In this document: one piece after another, positions 51,930-59,907 of the stretch
How the letters are laid out: the number at the start of each line of letters is the position of its first letter
Position numbering within the stretch: position 1 is the first letter of the stretch
Assembly (NCBI GenBank): GCA_039812685.1
Contig: JBDIBB010000001.1
Coordinates: 1 to 64,000, forward strand
DNA: 64,000 bases
Source of the DNA: JBDIBB01 sp039812685
GTDB taxonomy: Bacteria; Acidobacteriota; Vicinamibacteria; Vicinamibacterales; JAFNAJ01
Direction of reading: 5' to 3'
Position numbers and translations under genes: made by a program
The notes under the pieces: generated by a model
Told to the model about the DNA's origin: nothing
Seen by the model: only the letters and a program-made list of their open reading frames with translations
The model's database searches: none

Positions 51930-53643
51930 CGAGGCGGTATCTCACGGACGCCCGGCCGTAGAGGGGGCGCCAGACGGCGCGGTTCAGCAGCAGGACGGCG
52001 CCGACCATCGCGACGATCACCAGCACGATCATCTGCAGGTCGCCGCGCACGTAGGTCGCCTCGTCCAGCAGCGTCCCGATGCCGTCGACCGACCACGTAC
52101 GACCGTCGGCGGTGACCGATTCCGCCAGCACGAGCGCGTTCCAGCCGCCGCCCCATGCGGTGATGCTGCCGGTGATGAGGCTGGGCAGGGCCGCGGGCAG
52201 GAAGAAGCGGCGCAGGTACACGAGGCCACGCGCCTCGGTCATCCGTGCCAGTTCGCGCAGGTCCTCCGGCAATCCCTGCGCCGCCGCCACGAGGTTGAAG
52301 AGGAGGTACCACTGCATGCCCGTCAGCACGAGCAGGATGGCCGAGACGTTGAGGTCGAGGCCGAATCGCAGGACGCCGGCCACCAGCAGAGGGAAGAACG
52401 CGGTGGCTGGGATGCTGGCGAGCACCTGCACGGGCGGCATCACCAGCTCGACACGGCGGGCCGAGCGGCTCACCCACGCGGCCAGCGGCACGGTCCAGGC
52501 CAGGGAGATGGCGTAGGCCGCCAGCAGACGCAGGAAACTGAATCCGAGGGCGGTCGGAATCGTCAGGGCCTCGGGTGGCAGCGGCCGCAGCAGGACCTCG
52601 ACGATGGCGACCGCCCCGTACACGAGCACGGAGGCTGCTCCGGCGGCAGCCAGCCAGCCGACCACGCGCATCCACTGTCCGGAGAGCGCGTGCGCCACCG
52701 CCACCAGCGCCATCCCCAGCCCGCTCGCGGCGGCCTGCCCGGTGGCGGCGAGCGCCCGGCGAACCCATGGCGCCTTTCCGGCCAGGACCCGCACCAGCGG
52801 CACCGCGGCTTCGCCGGCGCCGCTCGTCTCGTAGCGGAAGCGGCCCGCCCAGGCCTCCAGCGGGCTCCAGACGAAGAGGTGCATCGACACGATCACGGCG
52901 ACCAGCATCGCCAGCCCCGCCACGGCCAGCGGCGCCCGGCCCCGCGCGATCGCCTGTCCGATGTAACTGCCCAGCCCCGGCAGGATCCAGGTCCCCTGTC
53001 CGATGGCGATGATCTCGCTCGCGATCAGGAAGTACCAGCCTCCGGCCCACGACAGCATGCTGTTGTAGACCATCCGCGGCACGCAGGCCGGCAGCAGGAG
53101 GCGCCGCCACAGCACGGAGCCGTCGGCCCCGCTGAGGCGGACGGCCGTTCGCAGGTCTTTGGGAATGGTCGTCAGCGATTCGTAGGCACTGAAGGCGAGG
53201 TTCCACGCCTGGCTCGTGAAGATCAGGAACACGGCGGCCGCCTCCACGCCGATCGCGCGGCCGTGGGCCAGCCTGATGAAGAAGAACACGGCGGCCGGAA
53301 AGAACCCGAGGATCGGCACGGCCTGCAGCACGTCGAGGGCGGGAAGGATGAGGCGCCGGTCCCGAGGCGAGGCCGAAGCCCAGTAGCCCGCGCTCAACGC
53401 GAACCCCAGCGAGAGCACGTAGGCCGCCAGCATGCGCAGGCCCGAGTACGCGGCGTAGAGCGGCAGCATCACCGGCGCGAGATCGAGCGTCGCGCTGGTT
53501 CGCGGCAGCACGTGCGGTTCGTCGATGAACAGCACGACCACGACCAGTGCCACCACCACGAGCGCGACGCCGTCGAAGGGGCCGGGCTGCCGGAACCGCG
53601 CAGGCGACCAGAGACGCAGCGGACGCCAGTCGTGGTGACTCAC
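51922..53643 (-). CDS. Fused double ABC permease (two BPD domains)
   Basis: The product has 573 residues with about 12 membrane spans. It is two binding-protein-dependent permease domains joined head to tail. The first EAA-type loop is SLTTIPKDLRTAVRLSGADG with LWRRLLLPACVPRMVYNSML. The second is LPEDLRELARMTEARGLVYL with RRFFLPAALPSLITGSITAW. Both copies carry the G-x-W-x-x-L/W segment after the loop (SWAGGWYFLIASE; AWGGGWNALVLAE). A homodimer in ordinary importers is therefore replaced by one polypeptide. The start is a GTG at 53643. The frame is open further upstream without protein-like content. The ATPase gene overlaps its end. Confidence 0.85.
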   Translation of the reverse strand: MSHHDWRPLRLWSPARFRQPGPFDGVALVVVALVVVVLFIDEPHVLPRTSATLDLAPVMLPLYAAYSGLRMLAAYVLSLGFALSAGYWASASPRDRRLILPALDVLQAVPILGFFPAAVFFFIRLAHGRAIGVEAAAVFLIFTSQAWNLAFSAYESLTTIPKDLRTAVRLSGADGSVLWRRLLLPACVPRMVYNSMLSWAGGWYFLIASEIIAIGQGTWILPGLGSYIGQAIARGRAPLAVAGLAMLVAVIVSMHLFVWSPLEAWAGRFRYETSGAGEAAVPLVRVLAGKAPWVRRALAATGQAAASGLGMALVAVAHALSGQWMRVVGWLAAAGAASVLVYGAVAIVEVLLRPLPPEALTIPTALGFSFLRLLAAYAISLAWTVPLAAWVSRSARRVELVMPPVQVLASIPATAFFPLLVAGVLRFGLDLNVSAILLVLTGMQWYLLFNLVAAAQGLPEDLRELARMTEARGLVYLRRFFLPAALPSLITGSITAWGGGWNALVLAESVTADGRTWSVDGIGTLLDEATYVRGDLQMIVLVIVAMVGAVLLLNRAVWRPLYGRASVRYRLDG

Positions 53644-53788
53644 CCGCGGTACCCCAGGTCGGCGGAGCCGGGCTGTTGCGCCATTGGAGAATGCCCGCCA
53701 AGGTAGCACACCGGCTCGGCCCGGGCGGCGCGCCCGAGGCGACCGGGGACGCATGCGCGGGTGACGGCACCCGGGCGCCGGGACGCCG

Positions 53789-54841
53789 TCAGCGGGCCCC
53801 GGCCCGCTCGCGGGCGCGCCGCTCGCGGAAGTACCGAATCTGGTACTGCTCCACGTTGCGGTTGTGCTCCGGCAGCGACGAGGCGAACACGTGCGAGCCA
53901 TCGTTGCGGCTCACGAAGTAGAGATAGGGCACCGCGGCCGGCGCCAGCGCGGCCTCGATGGCGCCCAGCCCGGGCGCGGCAATCGGGCCCGGCGGCAGTC
54001 CGGCGTAGCGATACGTGTTGTAGGGCGAATCGATCTGCAGCCCCGCGCGGGTGATGTTGCCGTTCCACTGACCGGCCCGCATCAGCGCGTAAATCACGGT
54101 CGGATCGCACTGCAGCCCCATGCCGATGCGCAGCCGGCTGGCATAGACGCCGGCCACGATCGGGCGCTCGTCGGGCCGCGCGGTCTCCTTCTCCACGAGT
54201 GAGGCGAGCGTCACCGTCTCGCGCACGGATCGCGTGTAATCGGCTCCGCGCACGGCCCACCGCGGCTCGAACGCCTTGCGGAACTGCCGCACCATCAGGC
54301 CCACCAGGTCGGCGGCGCTGGCGCTGCGCGGCAACGCATAGGTGTCGGGGAACAGGTACCCCTCGAGATCGCCCGCGCGCGGGTCGAGATCGAGCATGGC
54401 CGCTGGATCGGCGGCCGCAGCCCGGAACGATGCGGCCGATCCGAATCCGCGCTGCTCGAAGATCACGGCCATCTCCGCGATCGTGAGCCCTTCCGGGAAG
54501 GTAATCGGTCGCAGGAACACGTCGCCGCGCGCCAGTCGATCGATCACTTCACGCGGGGTGGCAGCCTCGCTGAACCGGTACTCTCCCGCCTTGAGCGCGC
54601 GCTCGCGGCCGTACCGCCATGCCGCCAGGCGGAACGTCCACTCGTCGGCGACGACGCCGGCCTGGACCAGCCGCCGGCCAATCGCCCGCACACCGGTCCC
54701 CGGCGCGATGTCGACGAACACCTCCTCGCCCTCGAAGGCGCGGAACGGCGTCGACAGGCGGCGATCCGCCTCCCACCAGGCGGCCGCTGCCCCCGCCGCC
54801 ACCACCACGGCCAGCAGCAGGAGGCGTCGCAGCCACCTCAC
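53789..54841 (-). CDS. mltG: Endolytic murein transglycosylase MltG
   Basis: The product has 350 residues. One N-terminal membrane anchor (LRRLLLLAVVVAAGAAAAWW) precedes a LysM-like domain (FVDIAPGTGVRAIGRRLVQA) and the YceG catalytic domain. The active-site Glu is in TLASLVEKETARPDERPIVA (about residue 214), followed by QCDPTVIYAL and SPYNTYRYAGLPPGPIAAPG. It cuts nascent glycan strands to release them at the inner membrane. The GTG start has GAGG upstream and lies 30 bases after ruvX, the common ruvX-mltG pairing. Confidence 0.95.
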   Translation of the reverse strand: MRWLRRLLLLAVVVAAGAAAAWWEADRRLSTPFRAFEGEEVFVDIAPGTGVRAIGRRLVQAGVVADEWTFRLAAWRYGRERALKAGEYRFSEAATPREVIDRLARGDVFLRPITFPEGLTIAEMAVIFEQRGFGSAASFRAAAADPAAMLDLDPRAGDLEGYLFPDTYALPRSASAADLVGLMVRQFRKAFEPRWAVRGADYTRSVRETVTLASLVEKETARPDERPIVAGVYASRLRIGMGLQCDPTVIYALMRAGQWNGNITRAGLQIDSPYNTYRYAGLPPGPIAAPGLGAIEAALAPAAVPYLYFVSRNDGSHVFASSLPEHNRNVEQYQIRYFRERRARERAGAR

Positions 54842-54871
54842 CGGCGGACCTCGCGCAGCCGACGAACGTGC

Positions 54872-55321
54872 TCAGCGGCTCCCGGCATCGATCACCTGTC
54901 GGAGGGCCGTCGCCGCGCGCCGATCCAGCACGTCCTGGAGGATGACGGCAGCGGCTGCCGCGTCGATCTTCTTCTTGCGCGCGCGCCAGTCGGGTTCGAG
55001 TTCGGCCAGCCGTGCCTCGGCCTCGACGCTCGTCAGCCGCTCGTCCTCGAACACCACCGGCACGCCGCAGCGCGCGGCCAGCGCCTGACCGAAGGCGCGG
55101 GCGGCTGGTGTCGCCTGCGTCTCGCCGCCATCGAGCCGCTTCGGCAATCCGACCACGATCAGCGCAACGCCGTCCTCGTCGAGTTCGCGGATCAGGGCGA
55201 TGGCCGCTTCCAGCGCATCGCGCCCATGGAGCACGCGGTAGGGCCGCGCCAGCGTGCCTGAAGCGTCACTCACGGCAACGCCCGTCCGCTTGGATCCGAC
55301 GTCGAAGGCCACCAGTCTCAC
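54872..55321 (-). CDS. ruvX: YqgF/RuvX Holliday-junction resolvase-like nuclease
   Basis: The product has 149 residues. It has an RNase H-like fold with acidic residues in LVAFDVGSKRTGVAVSDASG, IVVGLPKRLDGGETQAT, FEDERLTSVEAEARL and KKIDAAAAAVILQDVLDRR. The family is implicated in pre-16S rRNA 5' processing and called a putative resolvase. The GTG start is preceded by TACGCT and the seven-base spacer CGCCGGC, the same spacer as before lpxD, again predicting a leaderless mRNA. It is divergent from the phosphodiesterase gene. Confidence 0.93.
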   Translation of the reverse strand: MRLVAFDVGSKRTGVAVSDASGTLARPYRVLHGRDALEAAIALIRELDEDGVALIVVGLPKRLDGGETQATPAARAFGQALAARCGVPVVFEDERLTSVEAEARLAELEPDWRARKKKIDAAAAAVILQDVLDRRAATALRQVIDAGSR

Positions 55322-55328
55322 GCCGGCG

Positions 55329-55334
55329 AGCGTA
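55329..55334 (-). promoter_or_regulatory. -10 box of ruvX (leaderless)
   Basis: TACGCT on the minus strand ends seven bases before the GTG. The spacer CGCCGGC is identical to that at lpxD. Confidence 0.4.
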
Positions 55335-55379
55335 GCACGAGGCCGGGTCCGACGGCGGCCTGCGCCAGCGCGCCTGCGC

Positions 55380-55385
55380 TACACT
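55380..55385 (+). promoter_or_regulatory. -10 box of the phosphodiesterase gene
   Basis: TACACT, 36 bases before the ATG at 55422, gives a leader of about 29 bases containing an AAAGG tract. Confidence 0.4.
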
Positions 55386-55421
55386 CTTGCCGGTTGCCCG
55401 CCCGAAAGGTTCCAGAACGCG

Positions 55422-57500
55422 ATGATCCGCCCGAGCCGAGTCTCCATCGCCTGCGCCGTGGCCGCGGGCCTGGCCCTCGTCCCGCTGGCCTGCTCCCGCG
55501 CTGCCGCGCCGGCACGCTCCTTCTCCCAGAAGCTCGTCGTGCTCGGCTTCGACGGTATGGATCCCGATTTGGTGCGCGAGTGGGCGGCGGCCGGCAAGCT
55601 GCCGAACATGAAGGCGCTGATGGATCGCGGCGGGCTCTACGACCTCGGCACCACGCACTCGCCCGAATCGCCCACCGCGTGGGCGTCGTTCGCAACCGGC
55701 GTCAACCCGGGCAAGCACAACATCTACGACTTCCTCGTCCGCGACACGCAGACCTACCTGCCCGACCTGGGCATGGTGCGGCGGGAGCCGGCGAAGTTCC
55801 TGCTGGACTGGATCCCGATCTCCAGGCCGAAGGTCTTCTCGATTCGTGGCGGCACGTCGTTCTGGGTCACCGCCGGCGCGGCCGGCGTCCGCTCCAGCCT
55901 CCTCACGGTGCCCGTCACCTACCCGCCCGAGGACGTGCCCAACGGCGAGATGCTCGCCGGCCTCCCACTGCCCGACATCCGCGGGACGATGGGGACCTTC
56001 TCCTACTTCGGCACCGATCTGTCGCGCTACGAGGAAGGCACGACCGAATTCGGCGGCATCCTCAAGCGTCTGGTCTTCGACGATGGCGTGGCCGAGACCG
56101 CGCTCGATGGGCCGCCCAACCCGATCGTCCGGCAGCAGATGCTCGACCTGCGCCGCAAGCCCGGCCTGACCGAGGCCGATCGCGCCCAGCTCGCGGCCCT
56201 CGGCGCCCGGGCCGACGTGAAGGTGCCGCTCGCGGTCCGGTGGACGCGCGGCAGCGACACGGCCGTCATCGAGATCCAGGGGCACCGCCTCACGCTCAGG
56301 GCGCGCGAGTGGAGCCCCTGGGTCACGCTCACGTTCCGCGTGAACGTGTTCGTCAGCCTCGAGGGCATGCTGCAGTTCTTCGTCGCCGGCGCGGGCAACG
56401 ACCTGCAGCTCTACGCGTCGCCGGTGAACTGGCGCCCCCAGGCGCCGCCGCTGCCGATCTCGATGCCCGAGCGCTTCGCGCAGGAACTGGCCGTGCAGCT
56501 GGGCACCTACCGCACGCTGGGCTGGGCCGAGGCCACCTGGCCGCTCGACGAGGGGCGGCTCGACGAGGATGCGTTCATGGAGGACCTCTACCGCGCCTTC
56601 GACGATCGGGCGCGCGTCATCCTCAACCGCGTCGACGCGAAGAACTGGGACCTGCTGGTCGGCGTCATCGAGGCCACCGATCGCGTGCAGCACATGATGT
56701 GGCGCCTCATCGATCCGCAGCACCCGATGTACGACACGGCGCTGGCCGCGCGCCACGGGGACGCCATCCTGCGCGTCTACCAGCGTTCCGACCAGTTCGT
56801 GGGCGAAGTGCTCCGGCGCATCGACCCCTCCACGCCGGTGCTGATCGTCTCCGATCACGGCTTCCACTCCTTCCGCAAGGCGGTGAACCTCAACACGTGG
56901 CTGGCGCAGGAGGGCTTCCTGGCGCTCAAGGGCCAGTCGGGGCCGAGCCAGGACAAGAACCTGCTCGACCTGTTCGGAGCCGGTACGTTCTGGGAGCACG
57001 TGGACTGGTCGCGCACGCGCGCCTATGCGATGGGGCTCGGCCAGATCTACTTCAACCTGCGCGGCCGCGAGGGCCAGGGCATCGTCAGCCCGGGTGCCGA
57101 GGCGAAGGCACTGGCCGAGGACCTCGCCGCCGCGCTGCTCGCCCTGACCGATCCGGAGAACGGCGAGCGCGTCGTGCAGAACGTCTACAAGCGCGACGAT
57201 GTCTACAGCGGGCCCTACCTGCAGAACGCGTCCGACCTGCAGGTGGGATTCCGCGACGGGTACCGCGTCTCGTGGCAGACCGCGCTCGGCGGCACGCCGG
57301 CCGGCATCATCTACCCGAACATGCGCAAGTGGAGCGCCGATCACGGCAGCTTCGATCTCGCCGACACGGCCGGCGTGCTGATCTCCTCGGTGAAGCTGCC
57401 CGGCCCGCGCTACGACATCACCGACGTGGCACCGAGCGTCCTGCGCTACTTCGGCCTCACGCCGCCGGCCGATCTCGATGGCAAGGCCTTCCTGCCCTGA
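55422..57500 (+). CDS. Alkaline-phosphatase-superfamily phosphodiesterase, lipoprotein
   Basis: The product has 692 residues. A lipoprotein signal ends GLALVPLACSRAAA, with Cys at the lipobox. The phosphodiesterase/nucleotide pyrophosphatase motifs run in order: VLGFDGMDPDLVREW (metal Asp), THSPESPTAWASFATG (nucleophile Thr/Ser region), EATDRVQHMMWRLID (Asp and His), IVSDHGFHSF (Asp-His) and SADHGSFDLAD (His). All metal ligands seem present, so it should be an active phosphate or phosphonate ester hydrolase anchored outside the cytoplasm. The substrate is unknown; phosphoglycerol or nucleotide esters are options. The EnvC-like gene overlaps its last 23 bases. Confidence 0.85.
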   Translation: MIRPSRVSIACAVAAGLALVPLACSRAAAPARSFSQKLVVLGFDGMDPDLVREWAAAGKLPNMKALMDRGGLYDLGTTHSPESPTAWASFATGVNPGKHNIYDFLVRDTQTYLPDLGMVRREPAKFLLDWIPISRPKVFSIRGGTSFWVTAGAAGVRSSLLTVPVTYPPEDVPNGEMLAGLPLPDIRGTMGTFSYFGTDLSRYEEGTTEFGGILKRLVFDDGVAETALDGPPNPIVRQQMLDLRRKPGLTEADRAQLAALGARADVKVPLAVRWTRGSDTAVIEIQGHRLTLRAREWSPWVTLTFRVNVFVSLEGMLQFFVAGAGNDLQLYASPVNWRPQAPPLPISMPERFAQELAVQLGTYRTLGWAEATWPLDEGRLDEDAFMEDLYRAFDDRARVILNRVDAKNWDLLVGVIEATDRVQHMMWRLIDPQHPMYDTALAARHGDAILRVYQRSDQFVGEVLRRIDPSTPVLIVSDHGFHSFRKAVNLNTWLAQEGFLALKGQSGPSQDKNLLDLFGAGTFWEHVDWSRTRAYAMGLGQIYFNLRGREGQGIVSPGAEAKALAEDLAAALLALTDPENGERVVQNVYKRDDVYSGPYLQNASDLQVGFRDGYRVSWQTALGGTPAGIIYPNMRKWSADHGSFDLADTAGVLISSVKLPGPRYDITDVAPSVLRYFGLTPPADLDGKAFLP

Positions 57501-58662
57501 CCGCCGGCCCGGCCGCTGCCTGCCGGCCGTGGCGCTCGCCGTGGCGATCGCCCTGGCGGCAGCGCCCGCCGCGCCACAACCGCCGGGCACACCGGACCGG
57601 GCCGAGCAGTTGCGCGCGCAGGAGCGCCGCGCCGCCGACCGGCTGCAGGTGCTGCAGCGGGAGGCCGACGCCCTGGCCGGGCAGCAGCGCGGCGTGCTCG
57701 ATCGGTTGCGCGCGCTCGAACTGCAGCGCGATCTCGCGGCGGTCGAGGCCACGCGCGCAGCCGCGGCGCTGGGCGCGGCCGAGGCCGATCTCGCCAGCCT
57801 GACGGCGCGCCGTGCCGCCGTGCAGCGGGCGATGGATGCCAGGCGCCCCGAAATCCAGGCGCGACTGCTCGCGCTCTACGAAGCCGGCCCATCCGGCGAT
57901 CTCCGACGCTGGCTGATGGTGGAGACCATGGCCGAGGCGGCGGCGGCCGGACGCCTGCTGGCCGCGGTCACCGCGCGTGACCGGCGCGAGTTCGCCGCGT
58001 TCTCCGCGCAGCGCGCCGAACTCGACGCGCAAGACGAGGCGCTGCGCCGCCAGCGGGAGGCGCTCGCACGCGCCAGGGCCGCCACCGAGGCCGCGCGCGT
58101 GGCCTCGTCGGAGGCCGCGGCGCGCCATGAGGCGCTGGTACGCGATCTCGACCGCCGGCGCGATCTCGCGGCACGGCTCACCGGCGAATTGCAGGCCGCG
58201 CACGAGGCGCTGCAGAAGCAGCTCGACGGCCTCCCGGCCGCCGGCGGCACGATCGCGCTGCCGATCGCGCCGTTCCGCGGCACCCTGCCGTGGCCGGCCG
58301 CGGGCCGTGTCGTCGGCCGCTACGGGCGCACCGCCACCTCACGATTCGGCACCGCCGTCCCCAGGAACGGCATCGAAATCGCCGCCCCGGAGGGCACCCC
58401 GGTGCGCGCGGTCCACGAAGGCCGCGTCGCCTTCGCCGGCGAGTTCGCCGGGCTCGGCCGGCTCGTCATCCTCGATCACGGCGGCAGCACCTTCAGCCTC
58501 TACGGGTACCTGCAGGAACTGGACGTCCAGCGCGGCGCCGCCGTGGAGCGCGGCGGCGTCGTCGGCCTCTCCGGGCGATCGCCGTCGGGCGAGGGCGTCG
58601 TCTACTTCGAGCTGCGCGTCGACGCGCGCCCGGTCAATCCGCTAGAATGGCTGCACCGGTGA
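57478..58662 (+). CDS. EnvC-like murein hydrolase activator with degenerate LytM domain
   Basis: The product has 394 residues. After a signal peptide (AVALAVAIALAAAPAAPQ) comes a long Ala/Arg/Glu coiled coil (about 40-265) and a C-terminal M23/LytM domain starting near residue 280. The zinc ligands are missing: the usual H-x-G-x-D is PRNGIEIAAPEGTPV, and the last H-x-H strand reads VVYFELRVD. E. coli EnvC has the same losses (including YFEIR) and serves to activate amidases rather than cut peptidoglycan. The gene overlaps the phosphodiesterase by 23 bases; a GTG at 57529 is the alternative start. The S41 gene follows in 27 bases. Confidence 0.85.
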   Translation: MARPSCPDRRPGRCLPAVALAVAIALAAAPAAPQPPGTPDRAEQLRAQERRAADRLQVLQREADALAGQQRGVLDRLRALELQRDLAAVEATRAAAALGAAEADLASLTARRAAVQRAMDARRPEIQARLLALYEAGPSGDLRRWLMVETMAEAAAAGRLLAAVTARDRREFAAFSAQRAELDAQDEALRRQREALARARAATEAARVASSEAAARHEALVRDLDRRRDLAARLTGELQAAHEALQKQLDGLPAAGGTIALPIAPFRGTLPWPAAGRVVGRYGRTATSRFGTAVPRNGIEIAAPEGTPVRAVHEGRVAFAGEFAGLGRLVILDHGGSTFSLYGYLQELDVQRGAAVERGGVVGLSGRSPSGEGVVYFELRVDARPVNPLEWLHR

Positions 58663-58689
58663 ACAGGTCGGTTCTTCCCTGATCCGCGC

Positions 58690-59871
58690 ATGAATGCACG
58701 CACCCGCCTCGCTGTCCTGCTCGTCGCGACACCACTGGTGGTCTTCGCGCTCGTCGGCGGCTTCCTCGGCCAGGCATCGGCCCGGGAAGAGAGCTACCAG
58801 CACCTCCGGATCTTCGAGGACGTGGTGTCGCTGATCACCAGCAATTACGTCGAGGACGTGAACGTCGACAAGGTGATGGACGGCGCGATGCGCGGGCTCG
58901 CCGAGGGCCTGGACGCCGACAGCGCGTGGCTCACGCCCGACCAGGTGGCACAGGCCGCGAAGGGCGGGCCGCTGCCGGAAGGCGACACCGGCATCGACAT
59001 CGTGCGGCAGTACTACCTTCGCGTGGTCTCGGTGCGCGACGGATCCCCGGCCGCCGGCGCCGGCCTGCGTACGGGCGACTACCTCCGCATGATCGACGGC
59101 AAGCCGACCCGCGATCTCTCGGCCTTCGAAGGTCGCCGGCTGCTCCGCGGCCCGGCGGGCTCGACCGTGAAGCTGCTCGTGCTGAGGGGGAGCGCGGCCG
59201 AACCTCACGAGGTGATGCTCACCAGGCAGAAGCTGCCGCCGGCGGCGGTCACGGGCAGGCTGGTCGAGCGCGACGTGGCGCTGGTCCGGATTCCCGCGTT
59301 CACGAAGGACACCGCCGGCCAGGTGTCGCGCGCAATTGCCGATCTCCAGAAGCAGGGCGCCTCCCGCGTGCTGCTCGACGTGCGCGCGACGTCGGTGGGC
59401 GAACCAGCCGACGGTCTCCCGACGGCGCGGCTGTTCGTCGCCTCCGGCACGCTGGTGCAGCGCGAACAGCGCGATCACCCGTCCACTTCGATCGCGGCGG
59501 CCAGCGGCGACGGCCGCATCACCCTGCCACTGGTCGTGATGACCACGGCTGGCACGGCAGGCGCCGCCGAGGTGCTGGCCGCGGCCATCGCCGGCAACGA
59601 GCGCGGTGTGATCGTCGGGGAGCGCACGCTGGGGCGCGTCGCCGAGCAGAAACTGGTCCCGCTGAGCGACGGTAGCGGCCTGTGGCTCACCTACGCGAGA
59701 TTCCTCACACCGGCGGGCAAGGCGCTGCACGGGCAGGGAGTGGAACCGACGGTCGCCGTCGAAGAACCTGATGTCGAGTTCGGCGCCGGCCCGCCCGAGA
59801 CCGATCCCATTCTCACCAAGGCGCTCGAGACGCTGGCCACACGGCAGGCAGCGGTGCAGCCCGCCGGATGA
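58690..59871 (+). CDS. S41 (CtpA-like) protease homologue lacking the catalytic Ser and Lys
   Basis: The product has 393 residues. A signal or anchor (LAVLLVATPLVVFALVGGFL), a helical lead (EDVVSLITSNYVEDVNVDKV) and a PDZ domain (VVSVRDGSPAAGAGLRTGDY) match C-terminal processing proteases. In the core, where active enzymes have SASASE-I with the second Ser as nucleophile, this protein reads GTAGAAEVLAAAI, putting Gly291 at the catalytic site. The Lys of GKGTVQ, 25 residues on, is Arg316 in VGERTLGRVAEQ. The exact 25-residue spacing makes the alignment firm. The rest of the fold is intact (LTYARFLTPAGKALHGQGVEP), so it is a pseudo-protease, probably a binding partner. It shares a transcript with the EnvC-like gene. 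Confidence 0.85.
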   Translation: MNARTRLAVLLVATPLVVFALVGGFLGQASAREESYQHLRIFEDVVSLITSNYVEDVNVDKVMDGAMRGLAEGLDADSAWLTPDQVAQAAKGGPLPEGDTGIDIVRQYYLRVVSVRDGSPAAGAGLRTGDYLRMIDGKPTRDLSAFEGRRLLRGPAGSTVKLLVLRGSAAEPHEVMLTRQKLPPAAVTGRLVERDVALVRIPAFTKDTAGQVSRAIADLQKQGASRVLLDVRATSVGEPADGLPTARLFVASGTLVQREQRDHPSTSIAAASGDGRITLPLVVMTTAGTAGAAEVLAAAIAGNERGVIVGERTLGRVAEQKLVPLSDGSGLWLTYARFLTPAGKALHGQGVEPTVAVEEPDVEFGAGPPETDPILTKALETLATRQAAVQPAG

Positions 59872-59907
59872 GGCACGCCACCACGGCGCACGCCGCGGCC
59901 GTCACGG

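Noticed and set aside
51922..53643. Possibility that the double permease is two genes joined by a frameshift or assembly error
   Set aside because: The frame is continuous through a plausible membrane linker with no stop or composition break, and fused permeases are known in this importer class.
55266..57752. An 828-codon antisense frame over the phosphodiesterase gene
   Set aside because: Composition is typical of a high-GC antisense shadow, and the sense strand encodes a clear lipoprotein enzyme.
57478..58662. Reading the EnvC-like protein as an active M23 peptidase
   Set aside because: The H-x-G-x-D and H-x-H zinc ligands are absent (NGIEI and YFELR), as in non-catalytic EnvC.
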